Origin: Mycolicibacterium rhodesiae JS60
GTDB taxonomy: Bacteria; Actinomycetota; Actinomycetes; Mycobacteriales; Mycobacteriaceae
Reading direction: 5' to 3'
Assembly: GCA_000230935.2 (NCBI GenBank)
Contig: AGIQ01000002.1
Location: 1,612,001-1,676,000, forward strand
DNA length: 64,000 nucleotides
Position 1 is the first letter of the stretch; each line of letters opens with the position of its first letter. The position numbers and the translations under genes are program-made. The notes under the pieces are model-generated. The model saw nothing but the letters and a program-made list of their open reading frames with translations, was not told the origin of the DNA and made no database searches. Positions 36,873-45,776 of the stretch are shown one piece after another.

Positions 36873-36893
36873 TGCGGACAGTTTCTGTCCGCA
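36873..36893. promoter_or_regulatory. Palindromic operator between the DinB operon and the WYL regulator
   Basis: Perfect 9-base arms TGCGGACAG and CTGTCCGCA around TTT. It sits inside the 61-base divergent promoter region, about 20 bases from both start codons. This is the expected position for a site bound by the WYL/HTH regulator. Confidence 0.7.
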
Positions 36894-36913
36894 GATTGGG
36901 TCAGACTGGAGCC

Positions 36914-37867
36914 ATGTCGCGGACGACGAGCCGGGTCCTGCAGCTGCTTGGCCTGTTGCAATCGAGGCGGGTGTGGTCGGGCGAGGAGCTGTCCGAACGG
37001 CTCGGCGTGACCACACGCAGTGTCCGCCGCGACATTGAACGACTCCGTGACCTCGGATACCCCGTCCACGCCAGCACCGGCCACGGCGGCGGTTACCAGC
37101 TCGGCGCCGGTGCCGCGCTGCCGCCGCTGCTGCTCGACTCCGACGAGGCCGTCGCGATGGCCGTGTGCCTGCGGCTGGCCGCCGGGGGAAGCGTCACCGG
37201 CGTCGGTGAGGCCGCCCTGCGGGCGCTGACCAAACTGGACCAGGTGATGCCCGCGCGGCTGCGTTCACAGGTCGCCGCGGTACACGATTCCACCGTCACT
37301 CTGACACCCGAGGCCGAGTCCCCGGTTGACCCTGAGATCCTGATGACGCTGGCGCGGGCCTGCCGCGACCGCGAGCATGTCGACACTGACTACGTCGACC
37401 GCGCCGGTGCGCCGAGCAGCCGCCGCCTCGAGCCCTATCAACTCGTCACCACGGGACGGCGCTGGTATCTGCTCGCCTACGACCGCGACCGGCAGGACTG
37501 GCGCAGCCTGCGGTTGGACCGGATGGCGCAGGTGCGTGGCAGGGGAACCACCTTCACCGCCCGGGATGCGCCCGACGCCGCTGCCTACGTGCGGCGCGCC
37601 ATCACCACCTCGCCCTACCGCCACGTCGCCAGGGTGCGCTATCAAGCGTCCAAAAGCGTTATGGCCCAGCACTTCTCGCCGACATCGGTGACCATCGAGG
37701 AGGACGGCCCCGATGCCTGCGTCGTCGTCGCCGGAGCGGACGACCCGCAGACGCTGGTGCTGTATCTGGCCATGCCCGGCGTCGCCTTCGAGGTACTGGA
37801 ACCCGACGCCGTCGCCGCGGGCGCGCTGGCGATGTCGGCGCTGCTGGCCGCTGCCGTCAGCCGGTGA
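36914..37867 (+). CDS. WYL-domain transcriptional regulator
   Basis: 317 residues. The N-terminal winged helix-turn-helix (RVWSGEELSERLGVTTRSVRRDIERLRDLG) is followed by a WYL ligand-sensing domain (RRLEPYQLVTTGRRWYLLAYD, SLRLDRM) and the WCX tail. The ATG at 36914 gives the standard length. It is divergent from two DinB genes with a palindromic site between, so it probably controls both itself and them in response to a small ligand. Confidence 0.85.
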   Translation: MSRTTSRVLQLLGLLQSRRVWSGEELSERLGVTTRSVRRDIERLRDLGYPVHASTGHGGGYQLGAGAALPPLLLDSDEAVAMAVCLRLAAGGSVTGVGEAALRALTKLDQVMPARLRSQVAAVHDSTVTLTPEAESPVDPEILMTLARACRDREHVDTDYVDRAGAPSSRRLEPYQLVTTGRRWYLLAYDRDRQDWRSLRLDRMAQVRGRGTTFTARDAPDAAAYVRRAITTSPYRHVARVRYQASKSVMAQHFSPTSVTIEEDGPDACVVVAGADDPQTLVLYLAMPGVAFEVLEPDAVAAGALAMSALLAAAVSR

Positions 37868-37916
37868 TGCCGAGCCGCTGAGAAATAGTTCGGGCCGGCA
37901 TGGGTATCAGGTACCC

Positions 37917-38684
37917 ATGCGGCTGGCCACCTTCAACATCCTGCACGGTCGCAGTCTCGATGACGGCCAGGTCAGCCTGGAGCGGCTGTCGTCGTGCATC
38001 CGCCGGCTGAACCCCGATGTGCTGGCGCTGCAAGAGGTCGACCGCGAGCAGCCACGCTCGTCGCTGGCCGATCTCACTGCGGTTGCCGCCGCGGCGATGG
38101 GCGCTGCCTCGCACCGGTTCGTCGCCGCCATCGCCGGAACGCCGGGGGCGACGTGGATGGCCGCGACCGGCAGCGAACAACCGGGCACCGCCGCCTACGG
38201 CATCGCGCTGCTCTCGCGGTACCCGGCGATTTCGTGGCAGGTGCTGCGGTTGCCCCGGATCCCCGTGCGATTCCCGATGTATCTGCCCGGCCCCAACCGG
38301 GTGCAGATCGTCCACGAGGAGCCCCGCGCGGCGATGGCGGCCGAATTCGACACCCCGCTCGGGGTTCTCACGGTGGCCAACACCCACTTGTCCTTCGTGC
38401 CCGGCTGGAACCGACTGCAGCTCAATCATCTGATCCGGGACCTGCGTGGACTGCCGGGCCCGCGGGTGCTGATGGGCGATCTCAACATGGGGTCGCCCGC
38501 CCAGCGCCGCCGAACGGGGCTGCGCCCGCTGGCCGTAGCCCCGACGTTCCCGCGGCACTGTCCGGACCGTCAGCTCGACCACATCCTCACCGACCATGGC
38601 GACCTCGTGGCCGGGAAGGCGTGCACCCCGGTCTTACCGATCTCGGATCATCGTCCGCTGGTGATCGACGTGTCGCTCCGCTGA
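37917..38684 (+). CDS. Endonuclease/exonuclease/phosphatase (EEP) family hydrolase
   Basis: 255 residues. Metal-dependent phosphodiesterase fold: TFNILHG, PDVLALQEVDRE (metal Glu), NTHLSF, VLMGDLNMG and the terminal ISDHRPLVIDV (catalytic Asp-His). The substrate may be nucleic acid, inositol phosphate or sphingolipid; sequence does not decide. The ATG at 37917 has AGGTA upstream and lies 49 bases after the WYL gene. Confidence 0.8.
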   Translation: MRLATFNILHGRSLDDGQVSLERLSSCIRRLNPDVLALQEVDREQPRSSLADLTAVAAAAMGAASHRFVAAIAGTPGATWMAATGSEQPGTAAYGIALLSRYPAISWQVLRLPRIPVRFPMYLPGPNRVQIVHEEPRAAMAAEFDTPLGVLTVANTHLSFVPGWNRLQLNHLIRDLRGLPGPRVLMGDLNMGSPAQRRRTGLRPLAVAPTFPRHCPDRQLDHILTDHGDLVAGKACTPVLPISDHRPLVIDVSLR

Positions 38685-38712
38685 GAGGTGTTGGGGCCGT
38701 AGATTTGCTGGC

Positions 38713-41700
38713 GTGCGGATTACCTCCGCGGAGTCGACGGAGCTGTTCGTCGGCCCGCCCGATGCGCCGTTGCAGGTGGCCCGGATCGGCTACCGCGGGG
38801 CCGGCGAATCGGACACCGCGCGGGTCTTCGGCGACGGCCTGGGATCCGACGCTGTCGCGCTGACGCCGGGGGACGGGCTCGTCGAGATTCCGGTTGCGGT
38901 CTCGGGGCCGGTCGTCGGCGGGCGGCGGGCGGCTCGGGTCGGCGCGGACTTCCCGTTCGAGTTCGTCGTCGCCGAGCCGGGCTGGACGATGTACATGATC
39001 AGCCACTTCCACTACGACCCGGTGTGGTGGAACACCCAGGGCGCCTACACCAGCCTGTGGACCGAGCACCCGCCCGGCCGGGCCCGGCAGAACAACGGGT
39101 TCGCGTTGGTGGCCGCCCACCTCGAAATGGCCCGCCGCGACCCGGATTACAAGTTCGTGCTCGCCGAAGTCGACTACCTCAAGCCGTATTTCGACACCCA
39201 CCCCGAGGACCGCGCCGATCTGCGCCGGTTCATCGCTGACGGTCGGGTGGAGGTGATGGGCGGAACATACAACGAGCCCAACACCAACCTGGTCGGCGCC
39301 GAGACGGCGATCCGCAACTTCGTGCACGGAATCGGCTACCAGCGCGACATTCTCGGTGCCTCGCCGGCCACTGCCTGGCAGCTCGACGTCTTCGGCCACG
39401 ACCCGCAATTCCCGGGGATGGCCGCCGACGCGGGCCTGACGTCGAGCTCGTGGGCCCGCGGGCCGCATCACCAGTGGGGGCCGATGGCCGCCGAAAACGG
39501 ACACGACGGCGATCCCAGGCGCATGCAATTCCGCAGTGAGTTCGAGTGGATCGCGCCGTCGGGTCTGGGCTTGCTGACCCACTACATGCCGGCGCACTAC
39601 TCGGCGGGCTGGTGGATGGATTCCGCCCCATCGCTGGCCGAGGCCGAACAGGCCACCTATCAGCTGTTCTCGGAGCTGAAATCGGTGGCGCTGACCCGCA
39701 ATGTACTGCTGCCTGTCGGCACCGACTACACCCCACCCAACACCTGGGTCACCGAGATTCACCGCGACTGGAACGCCCGCTACACGTGGCCGAGGTTCGT
39801 GTGCGCGCTGCCGTCCGAGTTCTTCGCGGCCGTGCGCGCCGAGGGTGTGACTCCCTCACCGCAAACCCGCGATATGAATCCGATCTACACCGGCAAGGAC
39901 GTCTCCTACATCGACACCAAGCAGGCCAACCGTGCCGCCGAGGATGCGGTGCTCGGTGCCGAGCGGTTCGCGGTGTTCGCCTCGCTGCTCTCCGGTGCGC
40001 ATTACCCGGAGGCCGCGCTGGCCAAGGCATGGGTGCAGCTGGCCTACGGCGCCCACCACGACGGGATCACCGGATCGGAGTCCGATCAGGTGTACCTCGA
40101 CCTGCTGACCAGCTGGCGCGACGCCTGGGAGCTCGGCTGCGCGGCGCGGTCAGGGGCGCTGAAACTGCTGACGCAGGCTGCGGCGACCGAGACGGGATCG
40201 GTTCTGGTGTGGAACCCGTTGGCGCACAATCGAACCGATATCGTGACCGTCCGACTGGACGAACCTGTCGGACCGGGTGCGTCGGTGGTGGACTCGGCGG
40301 GAGTGACGAGCCCCGCCGTCGTCTCCGGCGACGGTCACCTGGTGAGCTGGCGCGCGGAGAGCATCGACTCGCTGGGATGGCGCAGCTACCGGCTGGTGAC
40401 CGCCGATCACCCCACCGGCTGGCTACCGGCCGACGGGGTCGAGATCGCCAACGACTTTCACCGGTTGCGGGTCGATCCCGCGCGCGGCGGTGGGGTGGAT
40501 TCGCTGGTCGAGCTGTCCGCCGATCATGAGCTGATCGCGCCCGGCCGGGTCGGCAATGAGCTGGCCGTCTACGACGAATATCCGGCCCACCCGAAGGCGG
40601 GGGAGGGCCCGTGGCATCTACTGCCGACCGGACCGGTGACGTGTTCTGGTGCGGCGGTTGCAGATTCGGTCCAGGCGTACCGATGCCCGCTCGGTGAGCG
40701 GATCGTGGTGACAGGCCATATCGACGAGTTACTGCGCTACACCCAGGTACTGACGTTGTGGAATGGAATCGACCGGGTGGACGTCAGCACCACCATCGAC
40801 GAGTTCACCGGCGCCGACCGGTTGGTGCGGCTGCGTTGGCCCTGCCCGGTACCCGGCGCGCTGCCGGTCAGCGAGGTCGGCGACGCCGTGATCGGGCGTG
40901 GGTTCGGGCTGATGCACGACCATGCGTCGGGCGAGGACAGAGCGCTGGACTCGGCCGAACACCCTTGGACACTGGACAATCCGGCGCACGGCTGGTTCGG
41001 CCTGTCGTCGGCGGCCCGGATCCAGGTCGGGCCCGGCGCTCGCGCGGTATCGGTGGCCGAGGTGGTGGTGCCTGCCGAGGACACCCCCAGCGCGCGGGAG
41101 CTGATGGTGGCGCTCGTGCGCGCCGGGGTCACAGCCACCTGCAGCAGTGCGGAGCGCCCGCGCTATGGCCACCTCGACGTCGACTCCAACCTGCCGGACG
41201 CGCGCATTGCGTTGGGCGGCCCCGACGTCAACGCTTTCACGGCCGCGGTGCTGGCTGCCGCCGACCACGCCTACACCGCGGAACTGCGCCGCCAGCTCTC
41301 GGCGGGTGGGCAAGCGCGGGTGTGGGTGCCCGCCACCCGGCCGCTGACCGAGGTGTGGCAACCCGACGCCGACCTGCGCGGTGTGCGTGATCTTCCGGTC
41401 CTCATCGTCGACGGTGGCCTCGCGGACCTCATCGACGATCTCGGCGATGCGCAGATCGACGTCACCCAACACGCGCCATCCGGGCTGGACGAGTCCGAAT
41501 CGCGCACGGTCGCACTGCTCAACCGCGGCGTGCCCGGCTTCGCGGTCGAGCCCGATCACACCCTGCACAGCTCGCTGATGCGGTCGTGCACGGGCTGGCC
41601 GTCGGGAGTGTGGATCGACCCGCCCCAGCGAAAGATGCCGGACGGATCCAACTTTGCGCTGCAACACTGGACCCACACTTTCGACTTCGCGCTGGTGTCC

Positions 41701-42891
41701 GGGCGAGGTGATTGGCGTGAGGTTGAAATGCCCTCCCGTAGCGCCGAATTCAACCACCCGATGGTCTGCGTCGTGGCAGCCGGCGGGGCCGGCGCCTTGT
41801 CCGCCGACGGGACTGGCGCCCTGGCCGCGGACGGGTCGCTGCTGCGCATCCAACCTGCCGGTGCAGTCAGCCTCGCGGCGCTCAAAATCGGCGGGAATCC
41901 CACCGCCACGGGAAGTTCCGCCGCGGTGGACCCCGAGGATGTCACCATCCGCTTGGTCGAAACCCGGGGAACCACAACCGAAGTCAGCATTTCCTCGGGT
42001 GTGGGCGGCGTTTCGGCGGTGGTGTCTGCCGATCTGCTGGAGAGCGCGCGCGGTGACGGTGAGCAGCCGCAGCGGCTGCACGGCTACCAGATCGCGACCC
42101 TGCTGGCCCGGCTCGACGTCCATGCCGTCCTCGATGCCGACGGTGCAGCCCTGGCCCCGGAGGCCGAACACGCCCAGCCACTGTATGCCCGGTACTGGCT
42201 GCACAATCGCGGCCCCGCCCCGCTGGGCGGCCTGCCCGCCGTGGCGCATCTGCATCCCGACGCCGTCATCGCCGAACCCGGTGAGCAGCTGCGCCTCCGG
42301 TTGACCGCGGCCAGCGACTGCAGCGACGCGACCCTGGCCGGGGAGGTGCGGCTGCGCGGGCCCCGCGGCTGGACCGTCGATCCCCGCGCGCTGTCCTTCG
42401 AACTGCCCACCGGCCACCACCGCGAAGCCGAGGTCCTCATCAGCGTGCCGCCCGATGTCGCGCCCGGCCACTATCCGATTCGCGCGCAGCTCACTCTGGA
42501 CGGGGACGTGCCCGCGGCATGGCGCCAGCCCGTCGAAGACATCTGCATCGTCTCGGTCGGCGCACCCGACGAAGAGCTGGTGCGGCTGGTCACCGAGCCG
42601 ACCGAGGTCATCGTCGCCGCCGGCGAGCGGGCCCGGCTTGCGGTCACCGTCGGCAGCGCGGCCCACACCGACCTGCCGGTGGAGGCCCACCTCATCAGTC
42701 CGTGGGGGACCTGGGAGTGGATCGGCCCGGCTGCGCGCGGCGCTGTTATCGGGGCCCGGTCGACGGTCGAGGTCGCCTTCGACGTCACCCCGCCGCCGTG
42801 GGTGACGCCGGGAACCTGGTGGGCGCTGATCCGGATCGGCTGCGCGGGTCGGTTGTTGTACACGCCTGCTGTGGGGGTGACGGTCCGATGA
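38713..42891 (+). CDS. GH38-family alpha-mannosidase (Rv0648-like)
   Basis: 1392 residues, longer than the M. tuberculosis protein as I recall it (about 1,215). The catalytic domain starts near residue 93 with MISHFHYDPVWWNTQ (zinc His and Asp). The nucleophile Asp is in TAWQLDVFGHDPQ (about 225), and HHDGITGSESDQVY carries another zinc ligand. The rest is the beta-sandwich C-terminal part and an added NPCBM-like/bacterial-Ig-type tail (PPDVAPGHYPIRAQL, VEVAFDVTPPPWVTPG). It cleaves mannosides, perhaps from mannans or glycolipids. No signal peptide is seen. The GTG start follows the EEP gene by 28 bases; the next gene overlaps or nearly abuts its end. Confidence 0.9.
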   Translation: MRITSAESTELFVGPPDAPLQVARIGYRGAGESDTARVFGDGLGSDAVALTPGDGLVEIPVAVSGPVVGGRRAARVGADFPFEFVVAEPGWTMYMISHFHYDPVWWNTQGAYTSLWTEHPPGRARQNNGFALVAAHLEMARRDPDYKFVLAEVDYLKPYFDTHPEDRADLRRFIADGRVEVMGGTYNEPNTNLVGAETAIRNFVHGIGYQRDILGASPATAWQLDVFGHDPQFPGMAADAGLTSSSWARGPHHQWGPMAAENGHDGDPRRMQFRSEFEWIAPSGLGLLTHYMPAHYSAGWWMDSAPSLAEAEQATYQLFSELKSVALTRNVLLPVGTDYTPPNTWVTEIHRDWNARYTWPRFVCALPSEFFAAVRAEGVTPSPQTRDMNPIYTGKDVSYIDTKQANRAAEDAVLGAERFAVFASLLSGAHYPEAALAKAWVQLAYGAHHDGITGSESDQVYLDLLTSWRDAWELGCAARSGALKLLTQAAATETGSVLVWNPLAHNRTDIVTVRLDEPVGPGASVVDSAGVTSPAVVSGDGHLVSWRAESIDSLGWRSYRLVTADHPTGWLPADGVEIANDFHRLRVDPARGGGVDSLVELSADHELIAPGRVGNELAVYDEYPAHPKAGEGPWHLLPTGPVTCSGAAVADSVQAYRCPLGERIVVTGHIDELLRYTQVLTLWNGIDRVDVSTTIDEFTGADRLVRLRWPCPVPGALPVSEVGDAVIGRGFGLMHDHASGEDRALDSAEHPWTLDNPAHGWFGLSSAARIQVGPGARAVSVAEVVVPAEDTPSARELMVALVRAGVTATCSSAERPRYGHLDVDSNLPDARIALGGPDVNAFTAAVLAAADHAYTAELRRQLSAGGQARVWVPATRPLTEVWQPDADLRGVRDLPVLIVDGGLADLIDDLGDAQIDVTQHAPSGLDESESRTVALLNRGVPGFAVEPDHTLHSSLMRSCTGWPSGVWIDPPQRKMPDGSNFALQHWTHTFDFALVSGRGDWREVEMPSRSAEFNHPMVCVVAAGGAGALSADGTGALAADGSLLRIQPAGAVSLAALKIGGNPTATGSSAAVDPEDVTIRLVETRGTTTEVSISSGVGGVSAVVSADLLESARGDGEQPQRLHGYQIATLLARLDVHAVLDADGAALAPEAEHAQPLYARYWLHNRGPAPLGGLPAVAHLHPDAVIAEPGEQLRLRLTAASDCSDATLAGEVRLRGPRGWTVDPRALSFELPTGHHREAEVLISVPPDVAPGHYPIRAQLTLDGDVPAAWRQPVEDICIVSVGAPDEELVRLVTEPTEVIVAAGERARLAVTVGSAAHTDLPVEAHLISPWGTWEWIGPAARGAVIGARSTVEVAFDVTPPPWVTPGTWWALIRIGCAGRLLYTPAVGVTVR

Positions 42892-42924
42892 CGATCGCGG
42901 CCACGGTCGCCGGGGTAGGCGTGG

Positions 42925-43440
42925 ATGTCGCTGCCCCGCCCGCACACCAGCGAGGGGCGGCAATTGCGGCGCTGGCTCACCCAGCTCGTGGTGTCCGAGA
43001 GGCTGGTCGCCCGCGAGGCCGAAACCCTCGGCGTGACAGTCACCGCGGACACCCCGGGCGAGGACGATCTGCTGCCCGACGAGACTGCGCGGCTGGAGAT
43101 CGGCAGCATCGCCGCGGCAGTGCTGGCCGACCCGATTGCCCGCGCGGTGTTCGCCTACCTCACCGCGGACATCGACGTCGACGACGACACCGTCGCCGAC
43201 TTCCACACCCGCAACCCGCGAAGGTTCTTGCGGTTCACCGGGAGTGCGGGCTGGCGAGTGGCGTCCGAACCCGAGCTGCCCGAGGTGCGGCCGTTGATCG
43301 CCGAGCACTTGCGTGGTGCCGCCCGGCGGCGCCGGTTCCGGATGTGGCTCGATCAGCGCCGCGCCGACCTGGTGTGGCTGGCGCCGGGCTACGAACACCC
43401 CGGCGATCCGCGTCAGCCCGACAACACCCACAAGCACTGA
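42925..43440 (+). CDS. Rv0649-like conserved protein (called FabD2 in some annotations)
   Basis: 171 residues. It is recognised mainly by position and by LPRPHTSEGRQLRRWLTQLVV; it has no acyltransferase GxSxG motif, so a malonyl transferase role is not supported. The rest is helical and Arg-rich, with a His-rich tail. An ATG at 42888 that overlaps the mannosidase stop opens a different frame (MTIAATVAGVGV), which looks like the expected beginning of this protein; a small indel may have separated it from the body. The start given, 42925, is the first in-frame ATG. Its stop overlaps the ROK-kinase start as TGATG. Confidence 0.6.
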   Translation: MSLPRPHTSEGRQLRRWLTQLVVSERLVAREAETLGVTVTADTPGEDDLLPDETARLEIGSIAAAVLADPIARAVFAYLTADIDVDDDTVADFHTRNPRRFLRFTGSAGWRVASEPELPEVRPLIAEHLRGAARRRRFRMWLDQRRADLVWLAPGYEHPGDPRQPDNTHKH

Positions 43441-44342
43441 TGAGCATGAGCACACTCACCTTGGACATCGGCGGCACCAAGATCGCCGCGGGCCTCGTCG
43501 ACGCCGACGGGCGTCTGCTCTTCAAGACCCGACAGCCCACCCCGCACAGCGACGACCCCGAACAGGTGTGGGCCGCCGCGCACCGGGCGATCACCGACGC
43601 ACTCACCGAGGCCGGCGGATCCGTCGACGGCGTCGGCATCTCCTCGGGGGGACCCGTTCACCTACCCGACGGCACTGTCACCCCCATCAACATTCCCGCC
43701 TGGCACGATTTCCCGATCCGTGACCGGGTGGCCGCTGCCGTCCCCGGCGTGCCCGTTCGGCTCGGCGGCGACGGGCTGTGCATGGCGCTGGGGGAGCACT
43801 GGCGCGGCGCCGGGCAGGGCGCGGCGTTCCTGCTCGGCATGGTGGTGTCCACCGGCATCGGCGGCGGACTCGTCCTCGACGGCGTGCCCTATCACGGACG
43901 CACCGGCAACGCGGGCCACGTCGGGCACGTCATCGTCGAGCCCGACGGGCCGCCGTGCGTCTGCGGGGCGCGGGGTTGTGTGGAGGCGATCGCCAGCGGA
44001 CCGCACCTGGCCGCCTGGGCGCGTACCCAGGGTTGGGCCGGCGCCGACGCCAAGGAGCTGGCCGAGGCGGCCGCGGGCGGGGACGACATTGCGCTGCGGG
44101 CCTTTCACCGGGGCGCCCGCGCGATCGCCGCGATGATCGCCTCGGTGGGCGCGGTCTGCGACCTGGACCTCGTGGTTGTCGGCGGTGGGGTCGCCCAGGC
44201 CGGGCCGCTGTTGTTCGAGCCATTGCGTGCGGAGGTGCGCACGTACGCGGGACTGGACTTCATCTCCGGGCTGCAGGTGGTGCCCGCGGAGCTGGGCGGC
44301 GAGGCCGGCCTGGTGGGGGCGGCCGCCCTGCTGCGGGGGTAA
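43440..44342 (+). CDS. ROK-family sugar kinase (Rv0650-like)
   Basis: 300 residues. TLDIGGTKIAAGLVD is the ATP phosphate loop, GGGLVLDGVPYHGRTGNAGHVGH the ROK signature, and CVCGARGCVEAIASG the zinc-binding cysteine cluster. It probably phosphorylates a hexose such as glucose or mannose, possibly mannose released by the upstream alpha-mannosidase (inference from the operon). The ATG overlaps the preceding stop (TGATG). Confidence 0.9.
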   Translation: MSMSTLTLDIGGTKIAAGLVDADGRLLFKTRQPTPHSDDPEQVWAAAHRAITDALTEAGGSVDGVGISSGGPVHLPDGTVTPINIPAWHDFPIRDRVAAAVPGVPVRLGGDGLCMALGEHWRGAGQGAAFLLGMVVSTGIGGGLVLDGVPYHGRTGNAGHVGHVIVEPDGPPCVCGARGCVEAIASGPHLAAWARTQGWAGADAKELAEAAAGGDDIALRAFHRGARAIAAMIASVGAVCDLDLVVVGGGVAQAGPLLFEPLRAEVRTYAGLDFISGLQVVPAELGGEAGLVGAAALLRG

Positions 44343-44381
44343 TCCTGCTCGCGCGATTAGGAGGTCAGCGGCGGCGCACGC

Positions 44382-44520
44382 TATCCTTGCTCAGTTCCAC
44401 CGAAGACCGTCGGTCACCGAGCAATCGGTTGAAGGTCCCGGATTCCCGGGCGGCCCACGCAGGAGGACGAGGTACCAGTACTTTCTGTGCGCCCCGACCT
44501 GTCCTGTGTCGGGGCGTTTG
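44382..44520 (+). promoter_or_regulatory. rplJ promoter and L10 leader with attenuator hairpin
   Basis: A -10-like TATCCT lies at 44382, followed by a structured leader. At 44490-44516 a perfect 9-base stem CGCCCCGAC / GTCGGGGCG with a 9-base loop precedes TTTGTCG. In other bacteria L10 (with L7/L12) binds this leader and represses its own operon. The hairpin has the form of an intrinsic attenuator. Confidence 0.65.
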
Positions 44521-44597
44521 TCGTATTCGGAAGCTTCGCCCAGTCGCTCGCTGATCTCGGTGGTGGTGGACATCCCAACCATCACGAGGAGGCAAGC

Positions 44598-45137
44598 ATG
44601 GCCAAGGCTGACAAGGCCACCGCGGTCGCCGACATCGCCGAGAAGTTCAAGGAGGCGACGGCCACCGTCGTCACCGAGTACCGCGGCCTGACGGTGTCCA
44701 ACCTTGCCGAGCTGCGCAGGTCACTGGGCAAAGAGACGACGTACACCGTCGCCAAGAACACCTTGGTGAAGCGTGCGGCGTCCGAGGCCGGTGTCGAGGG
44801 CCTCGACGATCTGTTCGCCGGACCGACCGCGATCGCGTTCATCTCCGGTGAGCCCGTCGACGCCGCCAAGGCGATCAAGAAGTTCGCCAAGGACAACAAG
44901 GCCCTGGTCATCAAGGGCGGCTATATGGACGGTCGCGCACTGTCCGTCTCCGACGTCGAGAAGATCGCTGATCTCGAGTCGCGCGAGGTGCTGCTGTCCA
45001 AGCTGGCCGGCGCAATGAAGGCGAAGCAGTCCCAGGCCGCGGCGCTGTTCGTGGCGCCCGCGTCCCAGATCGCCCGCCTGGCCGCAGCTCTGCAAGAGAA
45101 GAAGGCTGCTGAAGGTTCAGCAGAGCCTTCCGCCTAA
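44598..45137 (+). CDS. rplJ: 50S ribosomal protein L10
   Basis: 179 residues, normal length. [33 protein letters not shown] and AKNTLVKRA are standard L10. It forms the stalk base that carries the L7/L12 dimers, and feeds back on its own leader. The ATG has GAGGAGG five bases upstream. It is followed by rplL after 35 bases. Confidence 0.97.
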   Translation: MAKADKATAVADIAEKFKEATATVVTEYRGLTVSNLAELRRSLGKETTYTVAKNTLVKRAASEAGVEGLDDLFAGPTAIAFISGEPVDAAKAIKKFAKDNKALVIKGGYMDGRALSVSDVEKIADLESREVLLSKLAGAMKAKQSQAAALFVAPASQIARLAAALQEKKAAEGSAEPSA

Positions 45138-45172
45138 CACCAACCAACAACAGTTAGAGATAAGGAATCACC

Positions 45173-45565
45173 ATGGCAAAGCTGTCCACCGACGAACTGC
45201 TCGACGCGTTCAAGGAAATGACCCTGCTCGAGCTCTCTGAGTTCGTGAAGCAGTTCGAGGAGACCTTCGACGTCACCGCCGCCGCGCCGGTCGCCGTCGC
45301 GGCTGCCGGCCCCGCCGCCGGCGGTGCCCCGGCCGAGGCCGCCGAGGAGCAGTCCGAGTTCGACGTCATCCTCGAGGGTGCCGGCGACAAGAAGATCGGC
45401 GTCATCAAGGTCGTCCGCGAGATCGTCTCCGGCCTGGGCCTCAAGGAGGCCAAGGACCTCGTCGACGGCGCTCCCAAGCCGCTGCTCGAGAAGGTCAACA
45501 AGGAGGCCGCCGACGACGCCAAGGCCAAGCTCGAGGCCGCCGGCGCGACGGTCACCGTCAAGTAG
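45173..45565 (+). CDS. rplL: 50S ribosomal protein L7/L12
   Basis: 130 residues: N-terminal dimer domain ([20 protein letters not shown]), Ala/Gly-rich hinge (about 38-58) and C-terminal factor-binding domain ([21 protein letters not shown]). It recruits translation GTPases. It is the last gene of the rplJL transcript, with a strong terminator directly after. Confidence 0.97.
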   Translation: MAKLSTDELLDAFKEMTLLELSEFVKQFEETFDVTAAAPVAVAAAGPAAGGAPAEAAEEQSEFDVILEGAGDKKIGVIKVVREIVSGLGLKEAKDLVDGAPKPLLEKVNKEAADDAKAKLEAAGATVTVK

Positions 45566-45582
45566 GTCATTTGTCACAGAAG

Positions 45583-45617
45583 TCCCCCGCGGGCAGTGCT
45601 GCCCGCGGGGGATTTTC
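45583..45617 (+). terminator. Rho-independent terminator of rplJL
   Basis: Perfect 14-base inverted repeat TCCCCCGCGGGCAG / CTGCCCGCGGGGGA with a two-base centre, followed by TTTTC. It begins 18 bases after the rplL stop. Confidence 0.9.
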
Positions 45618-45776
45618 TTGTCCCGCTGATGGGAGCAACCAAGCCGCACCGGGTGCCGTGATCGTCAATAACGGCTAGGCACACAAATTCAGTGGCGCCA
45701 ATCCGCGTGCGCTACAGTGACTCAAACCACAGGCCATCGCGGCGGTGGCTGACCGGTGTGGGCGGAAGGATCTGGC

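Noticed and set aside
40729..43455. 900-residue minus-strand frame opposite the alpha-mannosidase
   Set aside because: Composition shadow of the GH38 gene; no start signal and no known motif.
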